A stretch of 64,000 nucleotides of DNA from Mesorhizobium_B sp035998495 (GCA_035998495.1 DASYHP010000072.1:11696-75695), one strand, 5' to 3'; positions 1 through 8,201 are shown, counted from the first letter of the stretch. Notes: a model not told the origin generated them from the letters alone. A program made the numbers and translations.

Positions 1-1359
1 GGTGATGAGCACGACCGCGAGCCCCTCGCCCGCGAGTTCGCCGATGAAGTCGTGGACGGCGGCCTTGGAGCCCACGTCGATGCCTTTGGTGGGCTCGTCG
101 AGGATGATGACCTTGGGCTTGGTGGCGAGCCATTTGGCGATCACCACCTTCTGCTGGTTGCCCCCCGAGAGCTCGCCCAGCCGCTGCTCCCAGTGCGATG
201 CCTTGACGGAGAGCCGGCGGCCGAGCTTGCGCGTGTCGGCAGCTTCCGAGGCGTGGGACAGGAACAGACCCTGCACATGCCGGGCGAGATCGGCGAGCGT
301 CACGTTCTCGCGAATGCCGAGCGAGAGGATCGCGCCCTGGTCCTGCCGGTCCTCCGGCACATAGGCGATGCCGGCGGCAATCGCGTCCGCCGGCGACCGG
401 ACGGAAAGCGGCCGGCCCTCAAGGCGCACCGCGCCGCGCGTGGGCGGGGAAATGCCGAACAGGCCCTGCATGGCCTCCGTGCGGCCCGCGCCGACCAGGC
501 CGTAGAGCCCGAGGATCTCGCCGCGGTGCAGATCAAAGGAGACGTCGGCATACTCGGTGGCGTTCGACAGGCCCTGAACGGACAGCACCACCTCGCCGAT
601 GGGCACGTCGCGCTTGGGGAACACTTGCTCCACCGGCCGGCCAACCATCATGCGAACGAGCTGCGGCTCGGAAACGCTCGCGATCGGTCCCTCGCCCACC
701 TTCTCGCCGTCGCGCAGGCAGACGAAGTCGTCCGCGATCCGAAAGATCTCGTCGAATTTGTGGGAGATGAAGACGACCGCGCGGCCCTCCGCCTTGAGCG
801 CGGCCACGATGCGGAACAGGTCGTCGATCTCGTTGGCGGAAAGGGCCGCCGTGGGCTCGTCCATGATGACGACGCGCGCCTCGTGGCTGAGCGCGCGTGC
901 GATCTCGACCAGATGCTTCTGGGCAACCGACAGGCGCTTCAGCTTGAACTCGGGCGGGATCTCGGCGTCGATGCGCTTCAGGAGTTCGGCCGCCCTCGCG
1001 CGCATCACGCCCCAGTCCACCAGCCGCGCGCCGGAAGTCGGCATGTGGCCCATGAAGATGTTCTCGGCGACCGTCAGCTCGTCGAACATCACCGTTTCCT
1101 GGTGGATCGCCGCGATGCCGGCCGCCCAGGCGTCACGCGGCGAGCTGAACGACCGTTCCTCGCCCGCCACCCGGATGGCGCCCGCGTCCGGCTTGTAGAT
1201 GCCCGTCAGAATCTTGACGATCGTGGATTTCCCCGCCCCGTTCTCCCCGATCAGCGCCGTCACGCGGCCGGGATGGAGCGCAAGGCTGACATCATGCAGC
1301 GCCCGCACGCCGGGGAAGCTTTTCGAGACGTCGGAAAGGGTGAGAATGGGTTCGGGCAC
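1..1359 (-). CDS. rhaT: Rhamnose ABC transporter, ATP-binding protein RhaT (partial, 3' end outside window)
   Basis: ATPase with two ABC domains, as in sugar importers of the RbsA/XylG class; it would power rhamnose uptake at the inner membrane. 453 codons are visible, about 90 percent of the usual length of ~500. The first domain shows Walker A (GENGAGKST) and a Walker B MDEPTAALS; the second has the degenerate P-loop YGLVGAGRTE typical of the family, then LSGGNQQK and LDEPTKGID. The start is a GTG at 1359; no in-frame ATG lies just upstream and the ribosome site is weak, so the start is uncertain. It follows rhaS in the same direction, separated by a palindromic intergenic element. The name uses the Rhizobium leguminosarum scheme, where rhaT is the ATPase, not the E. 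coli symporter. Permease genes are expected just outside the window. Confidence 0.9.
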   Translation of the reverse strand, partial: MPEPILTLSDVSKSFPGVRALHDVSLALHPGRVTALIGENGAGKSTIVKILTGIYKPDAGAIRVAGEERSFSSPRDAWAAGIAAIHQETVMFDELTVAENIFMGHMPTSGARLVDWGVMRARAAELLKRIDAEIPPEFKLKRLSVAQKHLVEIARALSHEARVVIMDEPTAALSANEIDDLFRIVAALKAEGRAVVFISHKFDEIFRIADDFVCLRDGEKVGEGPIASVSEPQLVRMMVGRPVEQVFPKRDVPIGEVVLSVQGLSNATEYADVSFDLHRGEILGLYGLVGAGRTEAMQGLFGISPPTRGAVRLEGRPLSVRSPADAIAAGIAYVPEDRQDQGAILSLGIRENVTLADLARHVQGLFLSHASEAADTRKLGRRLSVKASHWEQRLGELSGGNQQKVVIAKWLATKPKVIILDEPTKGIDVGSKAAVHDFIGELAGEGLAVVLIT

Positions 1360-1410
1360 GGCGTTCGTTCAGGTCGAGTCATAGGAGCACAGTCTGATGG
1401 GCGCCGCACC

Positions 1411-1572
1411 GCCCCTCCCTGCCCTGTCGGGCATCTCTCCCCGTAAACGGGGAGAGAGACGCCGGCCGCCAGCACGTAGCCAATTGCAACCGGCGAGAAC
1501 CAGACCGGAGCGAACCAGTAGCTGCCTTCTCCCCGTTCACGGGGAGAAGGTGCCGACAGGCGGATGAGGGGC
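1411..1572. repeat. RIME-like palindromic intergenic element between rhaS and rhaT
   Basis: A 162 bp unit bounded by GCCCCTC (1411-1417) and GAGGGGC (1566-1572). Each arm carries a strong hairpin: TCTCTCCCCGT/ACGGGGAGAGA at 1434-1457 and CCTTCTCCCCGT/ACGGGGAGAAGG at 1525-1550. The two arms are imperfect inverted copies of each other over roughly 30 bases. This architecture matches the intergenic mosaic elements (RIME and relatives) known in rhizobia; the exact family is inferred, not searched. It lies inside the rhaS-rhaT transcription unit and could affect transcript stability or relative expression. Confidence 0.65.
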
Positions 1573-1602
1573 GGCGCTCGGCTGGCGAGTTCTCGCGGAC
1601 GA

Positions 1603-2622
1603 TCAGAAGATCTTCGCGAACTCCTCGACATTGCTCTTGTTGAACTCGAAGGGCTCGCCCATCACCGCCTCGCCATTGGCTTCGACGGTGGTTTCGCCCT
1701 TCTTGCCCATGGAAAGCTTCGCGCCTTCCGTGGCTTCGGTTCCGTTCAGCAGCGCCGCCATGATGTGCGTGGAGGAATAGCCGTATTCGACCGGGTTCCA
1801 GATGGCGAAGCTATCGCAGGCGCCCTGGAGCACGTAGTCCTTCATCTCGGAGGGCAGGCCCAGGCCCGTGATATAGACCTTGCCGACCAGCCCGCCGTCC
1901 ACGATCGCCTTGGCGCCCGAGCGGATGCCGATGGTGGTGGGCGAGATCACGCCGCGCAGGTTCGGGTAGGACTTCACCAGGCCCTGCATCTCGCGATAGC
2001 TCTTGTCGTCCTGGTCGTCGCCATAGACGGTGGCGACCAGCGGCATCTCGGCATATTCGGGCTTCTTCCACTCCTCCTTCATGGCCTCGATCCAGGAATT
2101 CTGGTTGGTCATGGTGGAGGCGGCCGAGAGGATCGCGACCTCGCCCTTGTTGCCCAAGGTCTTGGCGATCATCTGCACCTGCTTGGCGCCGATCAGGGGC
2201 GTGGACGAGGCCGACAGATGGACCATGCGGCCGGCCGGCGCGATGGCTGAATCGAAGCTCATCACCTTGATGCCGCGGTCCATGGCCTTCTTGCCCACGG
2301 CCACCAGCGCATCGGCGTCGTTGGCCGACACGATGATGCCGTCCACGCGCTGGGCGATCTGGGCGTCGATCACGGCGATCTGCTCTTCGGCCGTGGGCTT
2401 GGCCGAAGCCGTGTAGATGATCTCGATGCCGCCGATCTCAGCCGCTGCTTCCTTGGCGCCGTTGGCGCAGGCGTCGAAATAGCTGTTGCCGAGATTCTTG
2501 ACGATCAGCGCGATGCGCTTGTTCTCCTGTGCCCGCGCCCGGCCCGTGATGATGGCGGGTGCAGCGGCGGCGAAAGCCGCGCCTGCGCCGAGTTGCAGAA
2601 CCGTACGACGTGTGGTCTTCAT
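1603..2622 (-). CDS. rhaS: Rhamnose ABC transporter, periplasmic substrate-binding protein
   Basis: Periplasmic binding protein of the ribose/autoinducer-2 class (Peripla_BP_4), 339 residues, the usual family size. The N-terminus carries twin arginines (TRRTVLQLG), a hydrophobic stretch and a likely cleavage after ARAQ near residue 31, suggesting Tat export. The mature part begins KRIALIVKNLGNSYF, typical of these proteins. The ATG at 2622 follows AAGGAGGAG with good spacing. It lies downstream of rhaR and upstream of the ATPase gene, so it is assigned as the rhamnose-binding protein by locus context; sugar specificity is not readable from sequence alone. Confidence 0.9.
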   Translation of the reverse strand: MKTTRRTVLQLGAGAAFAAAAPAIITGRARAQENKRIALIVKNLGNSYFDACANGAKEAAAEIGGIEIIYTASAKPTAEEQIAVIDAQIAQRVDGIIVSANDADALVAVGKKAMDRGIKVMSFDSAIAPAGRMVHLSASSTPLIGAKQVQMIAKTLGNKGEVAILSAASTMTNQNSWIEAMKEEWKKPEYAEMPLVATVYGDDQDDKSYREMQGLVKSYPNLRGVISPTTIGIRSGAKAIVDGGLVGKVYITGLGLPSEMKDYVLQGACDSFAIWNPVEYGYSSTHIMAALLNGTEATEGAKLSMGKKGETTVEANGEAVMGEPFEFNKSNVEEFAKIF

Positions 2623-2660
2623 GGCGGATCTCCTCCTTGCCGAACTTCCGTTCCTCCACT

Positions 2661-2687
2661 CGGACCAGCCTTGTTTCGGCTGGTCCG
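2661..2687 (-). promoter_or_regulatory. Strong stem-loop in the rhaS leader
   Basis: A perfect 10 bp stem CGGACCAGCC / GGCTGGTCCG with a 7 nt loop lies between the rhaR stop and the rhaS start, about 40 bases before the rhaS ATG. There is no U-run after it on the minus strand, so it is not a standard intrinsic terminator. It could be an RNA-processing or stabilising stem that lets the binding protein be made in excess. Function is inferred. Confidence 0.4.
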
Positions 2688-2866
2688 ACCGTCCGCCGGG
2701 ACTGCCGGCGGCGATTCTTCTGGCAGCGACGACCGGATCCCTCGGGCGGCCTCAGTCGCGCGACCCTTGTTTTTCCCTATCGATACGCGCGAGCACGGGC
2801 GGACCACAAGGCTTCATTGCTGCTCGGTCCCGCTTCTCCCGCCGACCTCCACCCTTGCGCCCCGTC

Positions 2867-3682
2867 TCAGGCCCGCAGCGACCGCTCCTCCTCCGCCTGG
2901 CGCCCAACCTCCCGGCCCGCCACGATCAACGACACGCCGGCATTCTCCAGCATGGTCGCATCGCGGTCCTCCACGCCCTCGTCGGTGATGACGGTGGAAA
3001 TCCGGTCGAGCCCGCACAAGATCAGGCTCGAGCGCTGCCGGAACTTCGACGAGTCCACCAGCACCACGAGTTCGTCCGCCTGGTTGATGAGCTTGCCTTC
3101 CGCCTGCACGAGCAGCGGGTCGGCCTCCATCAGCCCGAGCGGCCCCAGGCCTCGCGCGCCCATGAACATGCGCTTCGCATAGAAATTGCGGGTCACGTCG
3201 TTGTCGAAGGGCGAGAGCACGATGCCCTGCTCGCGATAAACGGTTCCGCCCGACAGCATCACGGCGATCTTGGAGTGCTTGAGCAGGTGTTCGGCGATGG
3301 GGAAGGAGTTGGTGAACACCGTCATCCGGCGCCGGCTCAGGTGATGCACCATCCCGAAGGTCGTGGTGCCGCCATTGATGATGATCGGCTCGCCGTCCTC
3401 GCAGAGCTTCACCGCTTCGCGCGCGATCGCGCGCTTCTCGGCGGCGAACAGCGCCTCGTTGACGGCGAAGGGCCGGCCGGCGAGGCCCGGAAACTCTGGC
3501 GGGTGCAGGCTTTCCGCGCCGCCGCGCACGCGGCGCAGCTTCTTCTGCAGGTGAAGGGCCGCGATGTCGCGCCGGATCGTCGCCTCCGACGAGGCGGTCA
3601 GGTCCACGAGCTCCGACACCAAGGCGACCGGCTTTTCGCTCACGGCCGACAGGATGATGCGGTGGCGTTCCTTCTCGTGCAT
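2867..3682 (-). CDS. rhaR: DeoR-family transcriptional repressor of rhamnose genes
   Basis: 271-residue DeoR/GlpR-type regulator. A winged helix-turn-helix occupies about residues 6-60 (recognition helix near SSEATIRRDIAAL). A DeoR C-terminal sugar-phosphate sensor domain follows from about residue 75 to 250 (INGGTTTFGMVHHLS, VLVDSSKF). It is the first gene of the minus-strand rha unit and is divergent from rhaD, the position of the negative regulator RhaR in R. leguminosarum. Its probable operator is the symmetric sequence centred at 3762. The likely effector is a rhamnose pathway intermediate, by analogy with the family. Confidence 0.85.
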   Translation of the reverse strand: MHEKERHRIILSAVSEKPVALVSELVDLTASSEATIRRDIAALHLQKKLRRVRGGAESLHPPEFPGLAGRPFAVNEALFAAEKRAIAREAVKLCEDGEPIIINGGTTTFGMVHHLSRRRMTVFTNSFPIAEHLLKHSKIAVMLSGGTVYREQGIVLSPFDNDVTRNFYAKRMFMGARGLGPLGLMEADPLLVQAEGKLINQADELVVLVDSSKFRQRSSLILCGLDRISTVITDEGVEDRDATMLENAGVSLIVAGREVGRQAEEERSLRA

Positions 3683-3725
3683 CGAGACCCTCCCTGGGCG
3701 GCAATCAAGCAGCAGCGTGACCGGC

Positions 3726-3798
3726 TGTCAATCAACTCCGATCATGATTTTTCATGTTGCGGCGCAACATGACCGTTTATGATCGTTTGCGATTGACA
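3726..3798. promoter_or_regulatory. rhaR-rhaD divergent promoter and nested palindromic operator
   Basis: Three coaxial inverted repeats share one centre, G3762. The inner arms are TCATGTTGCG (3752-3761) and CGCAACATGA (3763-3772). The middle arms are CGATCAT (3739-3745) and ATGATCG (3779-3785). The outer arms are TGTCAATC (3726-3733) and GATTGACA (3791-3798). The outer arms contain TTGACA on each strand, so they may be the -35 boxes of the two divergent promoters; no clear -10 boxes are visible. A repressor bound at the centre would cover both. RhaR is the obvious candidate ligand. Confidence 0.7.
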
Positions 3799-3857
3799 CG
3801 CCGCGGGAAGCTCTGACAGGTTCGCGACCCAGGCGGCCGCAGTCAGGGAGGACCAGA

Positions 3858-5966
3858 ATGCTCGACACACCGCGCGGGAGCGACGCGCGCCTGCAAAGCT
3901 TGTGGGACGAGGCCAAGGCCGCCGGCATGGGCGAACCCGAGCGGCTGGTCTATCGCTCGAACCTTCTGGGCTCCGACAAGCGCATCACCAATTTCGGCGG
4001 CGGCAACACCTCGGCCAAGGTGAGGGAGCGCGACCCGCTGACGGGCGAGGCGACCGAGGTGCTTTGGGTCAAGGGCTCGGGCGGCGACCTCGGCACCATC
4101 CGGCTCGACGGCTTCTCCACCCTTTATGTGGACAAGCTCCAGGGCCTGAAGCGGCTCTACCGGGGCGTCGAGCACGAAGACGAGATGGTCGGGCTGCTCC
4201 CCCACTGCACCTTCAACCTCAACCCGCGCGCGGCCTCCATCGACACGCCGCTGCACGCCTTCGTGCCCCACCCGCATGTGGACCACATGCACCCCGACGC
4301 GATCATCGCCATCGCCGCCTCGAAGGACGGCGAGCGGCTCACGCGCGAGATCTTCGGCGAGCGTGTCGGCTGGCTGCCCTGGAAGCGGCCCGGATTCGAG
4401 CTCGGGCTTTGGCTGGAAACGTTCTGCCGCGAGAACCCCCAGGCCGAAGGCGTGATCCTGGGCAGCCACGGGCTCTTCACCTGGGGGCAGACGGGCCGAG
4501 AAGTCTATGAAACGACGCTGCGCGTCATCAACCGCGCGATTCGGTGGCTGGAGGAAAGGACCGCGGGCAAGCCCGCCTTCGGCGGCCCGGCGCGGCCCGT
4601 TCTGGCCGAGGCCGAGCGGCGCGCCTTCGCCGCGCAGCTCATGCCCACAATCCGCGGCATGATCTCGGCCGGCGAACGCAAGATCGGCCATTTCGACGAC
4701 CAGCCGGCCGTCTTGGAATTCGTGGCCTCGCGCGACATGGAAGCGCTCGCCGCCCTGGGCACGAGCTGCCCCGACCACTTCCTGCGCACGAAGATCCGGC
4801 CGCTGGTGATCCCCTTCGATCCGGCCAAACCGGACCTCGGCGCGACGCTTCAAGCGCTGCCGCAAGCCGTGGAAGACTACGCACGCGATTATGCCGGCTT
4901 CTACGAGCGCTGCCGGCATCCCGATTCGCCCGTGATGCGCGACCCCAACGCCGTCGTCTATCTCGTGCCGGGCCTCGGCATGATCACATTCGCCCGCGAC
5001 AAGGCGACGGCCCGGATCGCCGGCGAGTTCTACGTCAACGCCATCAACGTCATGCGCGGGGCGTCCGGCGTCTCGACCTACCAGGGCCTCTGCGAGCAGG
5101 AGGCCTTCGACATCGAATACTGGCTGCTGGAGGAGGCGAAGCTCCGGCGCATGCCCAAGCCCAAGCCGCTGCAGGGCCGCGTGGCGCTCGTCACCGGCGG
5201 GGCAGGCGGCATCGGCAAGGCGACCGCCGAACGTTTTTTGCGGGAGGGGGCCTGCGTGGTGCTCGCCGACATCGACGAGACGGCCCTCCCCGGCGCCGTC
5301 AAGCTGATGTCCGACCAGTTCTCCGCCGATTCGGTGCGCGGTGTGCGGCTCGACGTGACGAAGGAGGCGGACGTGGCGGAGGCCTACAGCTTCGCCGCCC
5401 TCGAATATGGCGGGGTGGACATCCTCGTCTCCAACGCCGGCATTTCGTCGGCGGCGCCCGTGGAGGAGACGGAGCTGTCGCTCTGGAACCGCAACATGGA
5501 CATCCTCGCGACGGGATATTTCCTGGTCTCGCGCGAGGCGTTCCGGCTGATGAAGCGGCAGAAGACGGGCGGCGCGATCGTCTTCGTGGCCTCCAAGAAC
5601 GGGCTCGCCGCCTCACCCAACGCCTCGGCCTACTGCACGGCGAAAGCCGCCGAAATCCACCTCGCGCGCTGCCTGGCGCTGGAAGGCGCGGATCACGGCA
5701 TCCGCGTCAACACGATCAACCCTGACGCCGTGCTGCGCGGGTCGAAGATCTGGGAAGGCGAATGGCGCGAGCAGCGCGCGGCCGCCTACAGCATGGCGCC
5801 CGACGGGCTCGAGGAGCACTATCGCAAGCGGTCCATGCTGAAGCTCTCCGTGTTTCCCGAAGACATCGCGGAGGCGGCGCTGTTTCTCGCCTCCGACCTG
5901 TCGGCCAAGTCCACGGGCAACATCATCAATGTGGACGCGGGCAACGCGGTGAGCTTCACGCGGTGA
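3858..5966 (+). CDS. rhaD: Bifunctional rhamnulose-1-phosphate aldolase / short-chain dehydrogenase
   Basis: 702-residue fusion matching the rhizobial RhaD type. The N-terminal class II aldolase/adducin domain (about 1-420) shows a histidine-rich metal and active-site region HPHVDHMH at 138-145 and GSHGLFTWG around 202-210. The C-terminal domain (about 438-700) is a short-chain dehydrogenase with TGGAGGIG at 446-453 and a catalytic S579, Y592, K596 set. It would cleave rhamnulose-1-phosphate to DHAP and lactaldehyde and oxidise lactaldehyde or a related intermediate. The ATG at 3858 has AGGGAGG about 8 bases upstream. It is transcribed divergently from rhaR, with rhaI downstream. Confidence 0.93.
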   Translation: MLDTPRGSDARLQSLWDEAKAAGMGEPERLVYRSNLLGSDKRITNFGGGNTSAKVRERDPLTGEATEVLWVKGSGGDLGTIRLDGFSTLYVDKLQGLKRLYRGVEHEDEMVGLLPHCTFNLNPRAASIDTPLHAFVPHPHVDHMHPDAIIAIAASKDGERLTREIFGERVGWLPWKRPGFELGLWLETFCRENPQAEGVILGSHGLFTWGQTGREVYETTLRVINRAIRWLEERTAGKPAFGGPARPVLAEAERRAFAAQLMPTIRGMISAGERKIGHFDDQPAVLEFVASRDMEALAALGTSCPDHFLRTKIRPLVIPFDPAKPDLGATLQALPQAVEDYARDYAGFYERCRHPDSPVMRDPNAVVYLVPGLGMITFARDKATARIAGEFYVNAINVMRGASGVSTYQGLCEQEAFDIEYWLLEEAKLRRMPKPKPLQGRVALVTGGAGGIGKATAERFLREGACVVLADIDETALPGAVKLMSDQFSADSVRGVRLDVTKEADVAEAYSFAALEYGGVDILVSNAGISSAAPVEETELSLWNRNMDILATGYFLVSREAFRLMKRQKTGGAIVFVASKNGLAASPNASAYCTAKAAEIHLARCLALEGADHGIRVNTINPDAVLRGSKIWEGEWREQRAAAYSMAPDGLEEHYRKRSMLKLSVFPEDIAEAALFLASDLSAKSTGNIINVDAGNAVSFTR

Positions 5967-5989
5967 GCGGAGGGCTTTTCGGCCGAGGA

Positions 5990-6099
5990 CCCCCTCACCG
6001 TCTTGGCGCCAGCCGCACCACCGCGGTTCCTCGCCCCCGCTTTGCGGAGGAGAGGTGGATCGACCCGGAGCACAGCGGAGGGGCGAGACGGTGAGGGGG
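5990..6099. repeat. RIME-like palindromic element downstream of rhaD
   Basis: A 110 bp unit bounded by the perfect inverted repeat CCCCCTCACCGTCT (5990-6003) and AGACGGTGAGGGGG (6086-6099). A second nested pair, CTCGCCCC (6030-6037) and GGGGCGAG (6080-6087), and a small CCGC-TTT-GCGG hairpin lie inside. Size and two-palindrome design resemble the rhizobial RIME1 class; family membership is inferred. It sits directly after the rhaD stop and could also act as a bidirectional transcript end between rhaD and the antisense small gene. Confidence 0.65.
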
Positions 6100-6126
6100 A
6101 AGCCACCCGCCTAGCAAGCGCGTGGG

Positions 6127-6285
6127 TCACCGCCGCTGAATCACCCAGATCGCATGGATGAGCCCCGGAATGTAGCCGAGCAGGGTCAAGAGGATGTTGA
6201 GCCAGAATTGCAGCCCGATGCCCACTTGCAGGAACACGCCGAGCGGCGGCACGAGGATGGCGAGCAGGATGCGAAAGACGTCCAT
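6127..6285 (-). CDS. Small membrane protein, Pmp3/YqaE (UPF0057) family
   Basis: 52-residue, very hydrophobic protein with two membrane segments and the family pattern (LVPPLGVFLQVG, FWLNILLTLLGYIPGLIHAIWVI). Family members are often linked to membrane potential and salt or stress tolerance. The chosen ATG at 6285 gives the normal family length and has a GGAG site about 10 bases upstream; longer readings from the same frame add a sequence without similarity. It lies antisense in the gap between rhaD and rhaI, so it is not part of the rhamnose pathway. Confidence 0.85.
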   Translation of the reverse strand: MDVFRILLAILVPPLGVFLQVGIGLQFWLNILLTLLGYIPGLIHAIWVIQRR

Positions 6286-6358
6286 GGCGGTTGCTCCGGG
6301 TTCGAGAACCTGACCAACGCCTGAAATGGCCGTCCGTTCGCGAAAGGAAGGGGAGACG

Positions 6359-7651
6359 ATGACCGAACGCATGATCGACGGGGCAACTCTGGCCGAGCAC
6401 AACGCCGCGCGCGAGCACGATCTGCGACGCGACTACGAGCACCTGGGCGAATGGCTCGCGCGGCGCGGGGTCTCCATCGACGCCGTGAAGGACAAGGTGA
6501 AGGCGTTCGGCGTGGCCATCCCCTCCTGGGGCGTGGGCACGGGCGGCACGCGCTTCGCGCGCTTCCCCGGCCCCGGCGAGCCGCGCGACGTGTTCGACAA
6601 GATCGAAGATTGTTCGGTCATCAACGAGCTGACGCGCGCCACGCCCACGGTTTCGCTGCACATCCCCTGGGACAAGGCCGACCCCAACCGGCTGAAACAG
6701 GCGGCGTCGCGCTTCGACCTCGGCTTCGACGCCATGAACTCCAACACGTTTGCGGACGCGAAGGGCCAGCAAAATTCCTATAAGTTCGGCTCGCTCTCCC
6801 ACTCGGACCCCGCCGTGCGGCGTCAGGCGGTCGAGCACAATATCGAGTGCATCAGGATCGGCGAGACGCTGGGCTCGAAAGCCCTGACGATCTGGGTCGG
6901 CGACGGCTCCAACTTCCCCGGCCAAGTCAACTTCCGAAGCAGTTTCGAACGCTACCTGGAAGCGGTGGGCGAAATCTACGACGCGCTGCCCGACGACTGG
7001 CGGCTCTTCACCGAGCACAAGATGTACGAGCCGGCGTTCTACTCCACCGTCGTGCAGGACTGGGGCACCAACTACCTGATCGCTCAGGAGCTGGGCCCAA
7101 AAGCCTTCTGCCTGGTCGATCTCGGCCATCACGCGCCGAACGTGAACATTGAGATGATCGTGTCGCGGCTGATCCAGTTCCAAAAACTCGGCGGCTTCCA
7201 CTTCAACGATTCCAAATATGGCGACGACGACCTCGATGCCGGCTCGATCGATCCCTTCCGGCTGTTCCTCGTCTTCAACGAGCTGGTGGACGCGGAACTT
7301 TCGGGCGCCGATGGCTTCGACCCCGCCCACATGCTCGACCAGAGCCACAACGTAACCGACCCCATCGAAAGCCTGATGCGCTCGGCCGCCGAGCTGGCCC
7401 GCGCCTATGCGCAGGCCCTGATCGTGGATCGCGCGGCGCTGCAAGACTTCCAGGAGGGCAATGACGCCCTGATGGCTTCCGAAACGCTGAAATCCGCCTT
7501 CCGCACGGATGTCGAGCCGATCCTGGCGCTCGCCCGGCTGGAGAAGGGCGGGGCCATCGATCCGGTCGGCGCCTATCGCGCGAGCCGCTACCGCGAGCGG
7601 GTGGCGGCAGAACGCCCGACCGTGCAGAGCGGGACCGGCGGCATCGTGTGA
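6359..7651 (+). CDS. rhaI: L-rhamnose isomerase, rhizobial type
   Basis: 430-residue TIM-barrel isomerase of the xylose-isomerase-like superfamily, matching the rhizobial rhamnose isomerase family rather than the E. coli RhaA family. It converts L-rhamnose to L-rhamnulose. Conserved stretches include FTEHKMYEPAFYS, VDLGHHAPN and GGFHFNDSKYGDDD, which contain the expected acidic and histidine metal ligands. The ATG at 6359 is preceded by AAGGAAGGGGAG at ideal spacing; an upstream start at 6326 lacks such a site. It is downstream of rhaD, but 392 bases away, with a repeat and an antisense gene between them, so it may have its own promoter. Confidence 0.92.
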   Translation: MTERMIDGATLAEHNAAREHDLRRDYEHLGEWLARRGVSIDAVKDKVKAFGVAIPSWGVGTGGTRFARFPGPGEPRDVFDKIEDCSVINELTRATPTVSLHIPWDKADPNRLKQAASRFDLGFDAMNSNTFADAKGQQNSYKFGSLSHSDPAVRRQAVEHNIECIRIGETLGSKALTIWVGDGSNFPGQVNFRSSFERYLEAVGEIYDALPDDWRLFTEHKMYEPAFYSTVVQDWGTNYLIAQELGPKAFCLVDLGHHAPNVNIEMIVSRLIQFQKLGGFHFNDSKYGDDDLDAGSIDPFRLFLVFNELVDAELSGADGFDPAHMLDQSHNVTDPIESLMRSAAELARAYAQALIVDRAALQDFQEGNDALMASETLKSAFRTDVEPILALARLEKGGAIDPVGAYRASRYRERVAAERPTVQSGTGGIV

Positions 7652-7690
7652 GGCCGCTCGCCGCTTCGAAAACGAGCGGCGCTCCGCCGG

Positions 7691-7990
7691 TTAGAGCGTC
7701 CGGCGCCGCCTCAAGTGGCGCGACAAGCCGGCCGAAAGAAGCGCGAGCGCCGTCATCTGCAGGAAGATCCACGCGCCCAGCGCCGAGACATGCGCCGGCC
7801 ATGCTTCCACAGCGTGGGGATCGGCCGTCCACCAAACGTCGAGAACGAGCAGGCCGCTCAGGACCGTCGCGGCGAGGATGGCGCAGATGCCGCCGGACAC
7901 GCGCAGGAGCCGGCGCAGCAGGATTTCGACCGAGCGGGCGAGCGGCGATGCGCCGTTTCCCATCTGCGCCTGTTGCCTGGCGATGCGCAT
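7691..7990 (-). CDS. Small two-helix membrane protein, unknown function
   Basis: About 99 residues with two hydrophobic segments (GGICAILAATVLSGLLVLDVWW and ALGAWIFLQMTALALLSAGL) separated by a short polar loop, and a basic C-terminus RHLRRRRTL. No family was recognised. The ATG at 7990 is preferred over a GTG at 8002; neither has a strong ribosome site. A tra-box-like palindrome lies about 100 bases upstream, hinting at quorum-sensing control. The gene is monocistronic and converges with rhaI. Confidence 0.6.
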   Translation of the reverse strand: MRIARQQAQMGNGASPLARSVEILLRRLLRVSGGICAILAATVLSGLLVLDVWWTADPHAVEAWPAHVSALGAWIFLQMTALALLSAGLSRHLRRRRTL

Positions 7991-8086
7991 GGCTCGTCCC
8001 ACATCGGCATTTCCGGCAATACTACGCCCAAGGTGAGGACTTGCCCATAGCCGGCTTGGCTTTTGGACCCTTCACCTGCAAGAAAC

Positions 8087-8104
8087 TTGTGCAGTATTGC
8101 ACAA
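8087..8104. promoter_or_regulatory. tra-box/lux-box-like 18 bp palindrome
   Basis: TTGTGCAGTATTGCACAA has perfect 7 bp arms around a 4 base centre. It matches 13 of 18 positions of the TraR box known from Agrobacterium plasmids, including both TGTGCA/TGCACA half-sites. It lies in the 200-base gap between the deacetylase gene and the small membrane protein gene, upstream of the latter. LuxR-type binding is inferred; no luxR or luxI homologue is in this window. Confidence 0.45.
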
Positions 8105-8201
8105 AGATGGCGCTGCGCGAGCCGTCTCCACTTGCGTGGATCGTCTCTGGCTCCTTTGCCCGAAAGGCCCGATCGAGCACCGCCCAGGGCTTTGGCGCCC
8201 C

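Noticed and set aside
52..1446. Long open plus-strand frame opposite rhaT
   Set aside because: It is the antisense shadow of a clear ABC ATPase in GC-rich DNA; its protein is rich in Arg, Gly and His and has no family features.
5819..7444. 541-codon minus-strand frame opposite rhaI
   Set aside because: Antisense shadow of rhaI and the rhaD end; no conserved domain, and rhaI is strongly supported.
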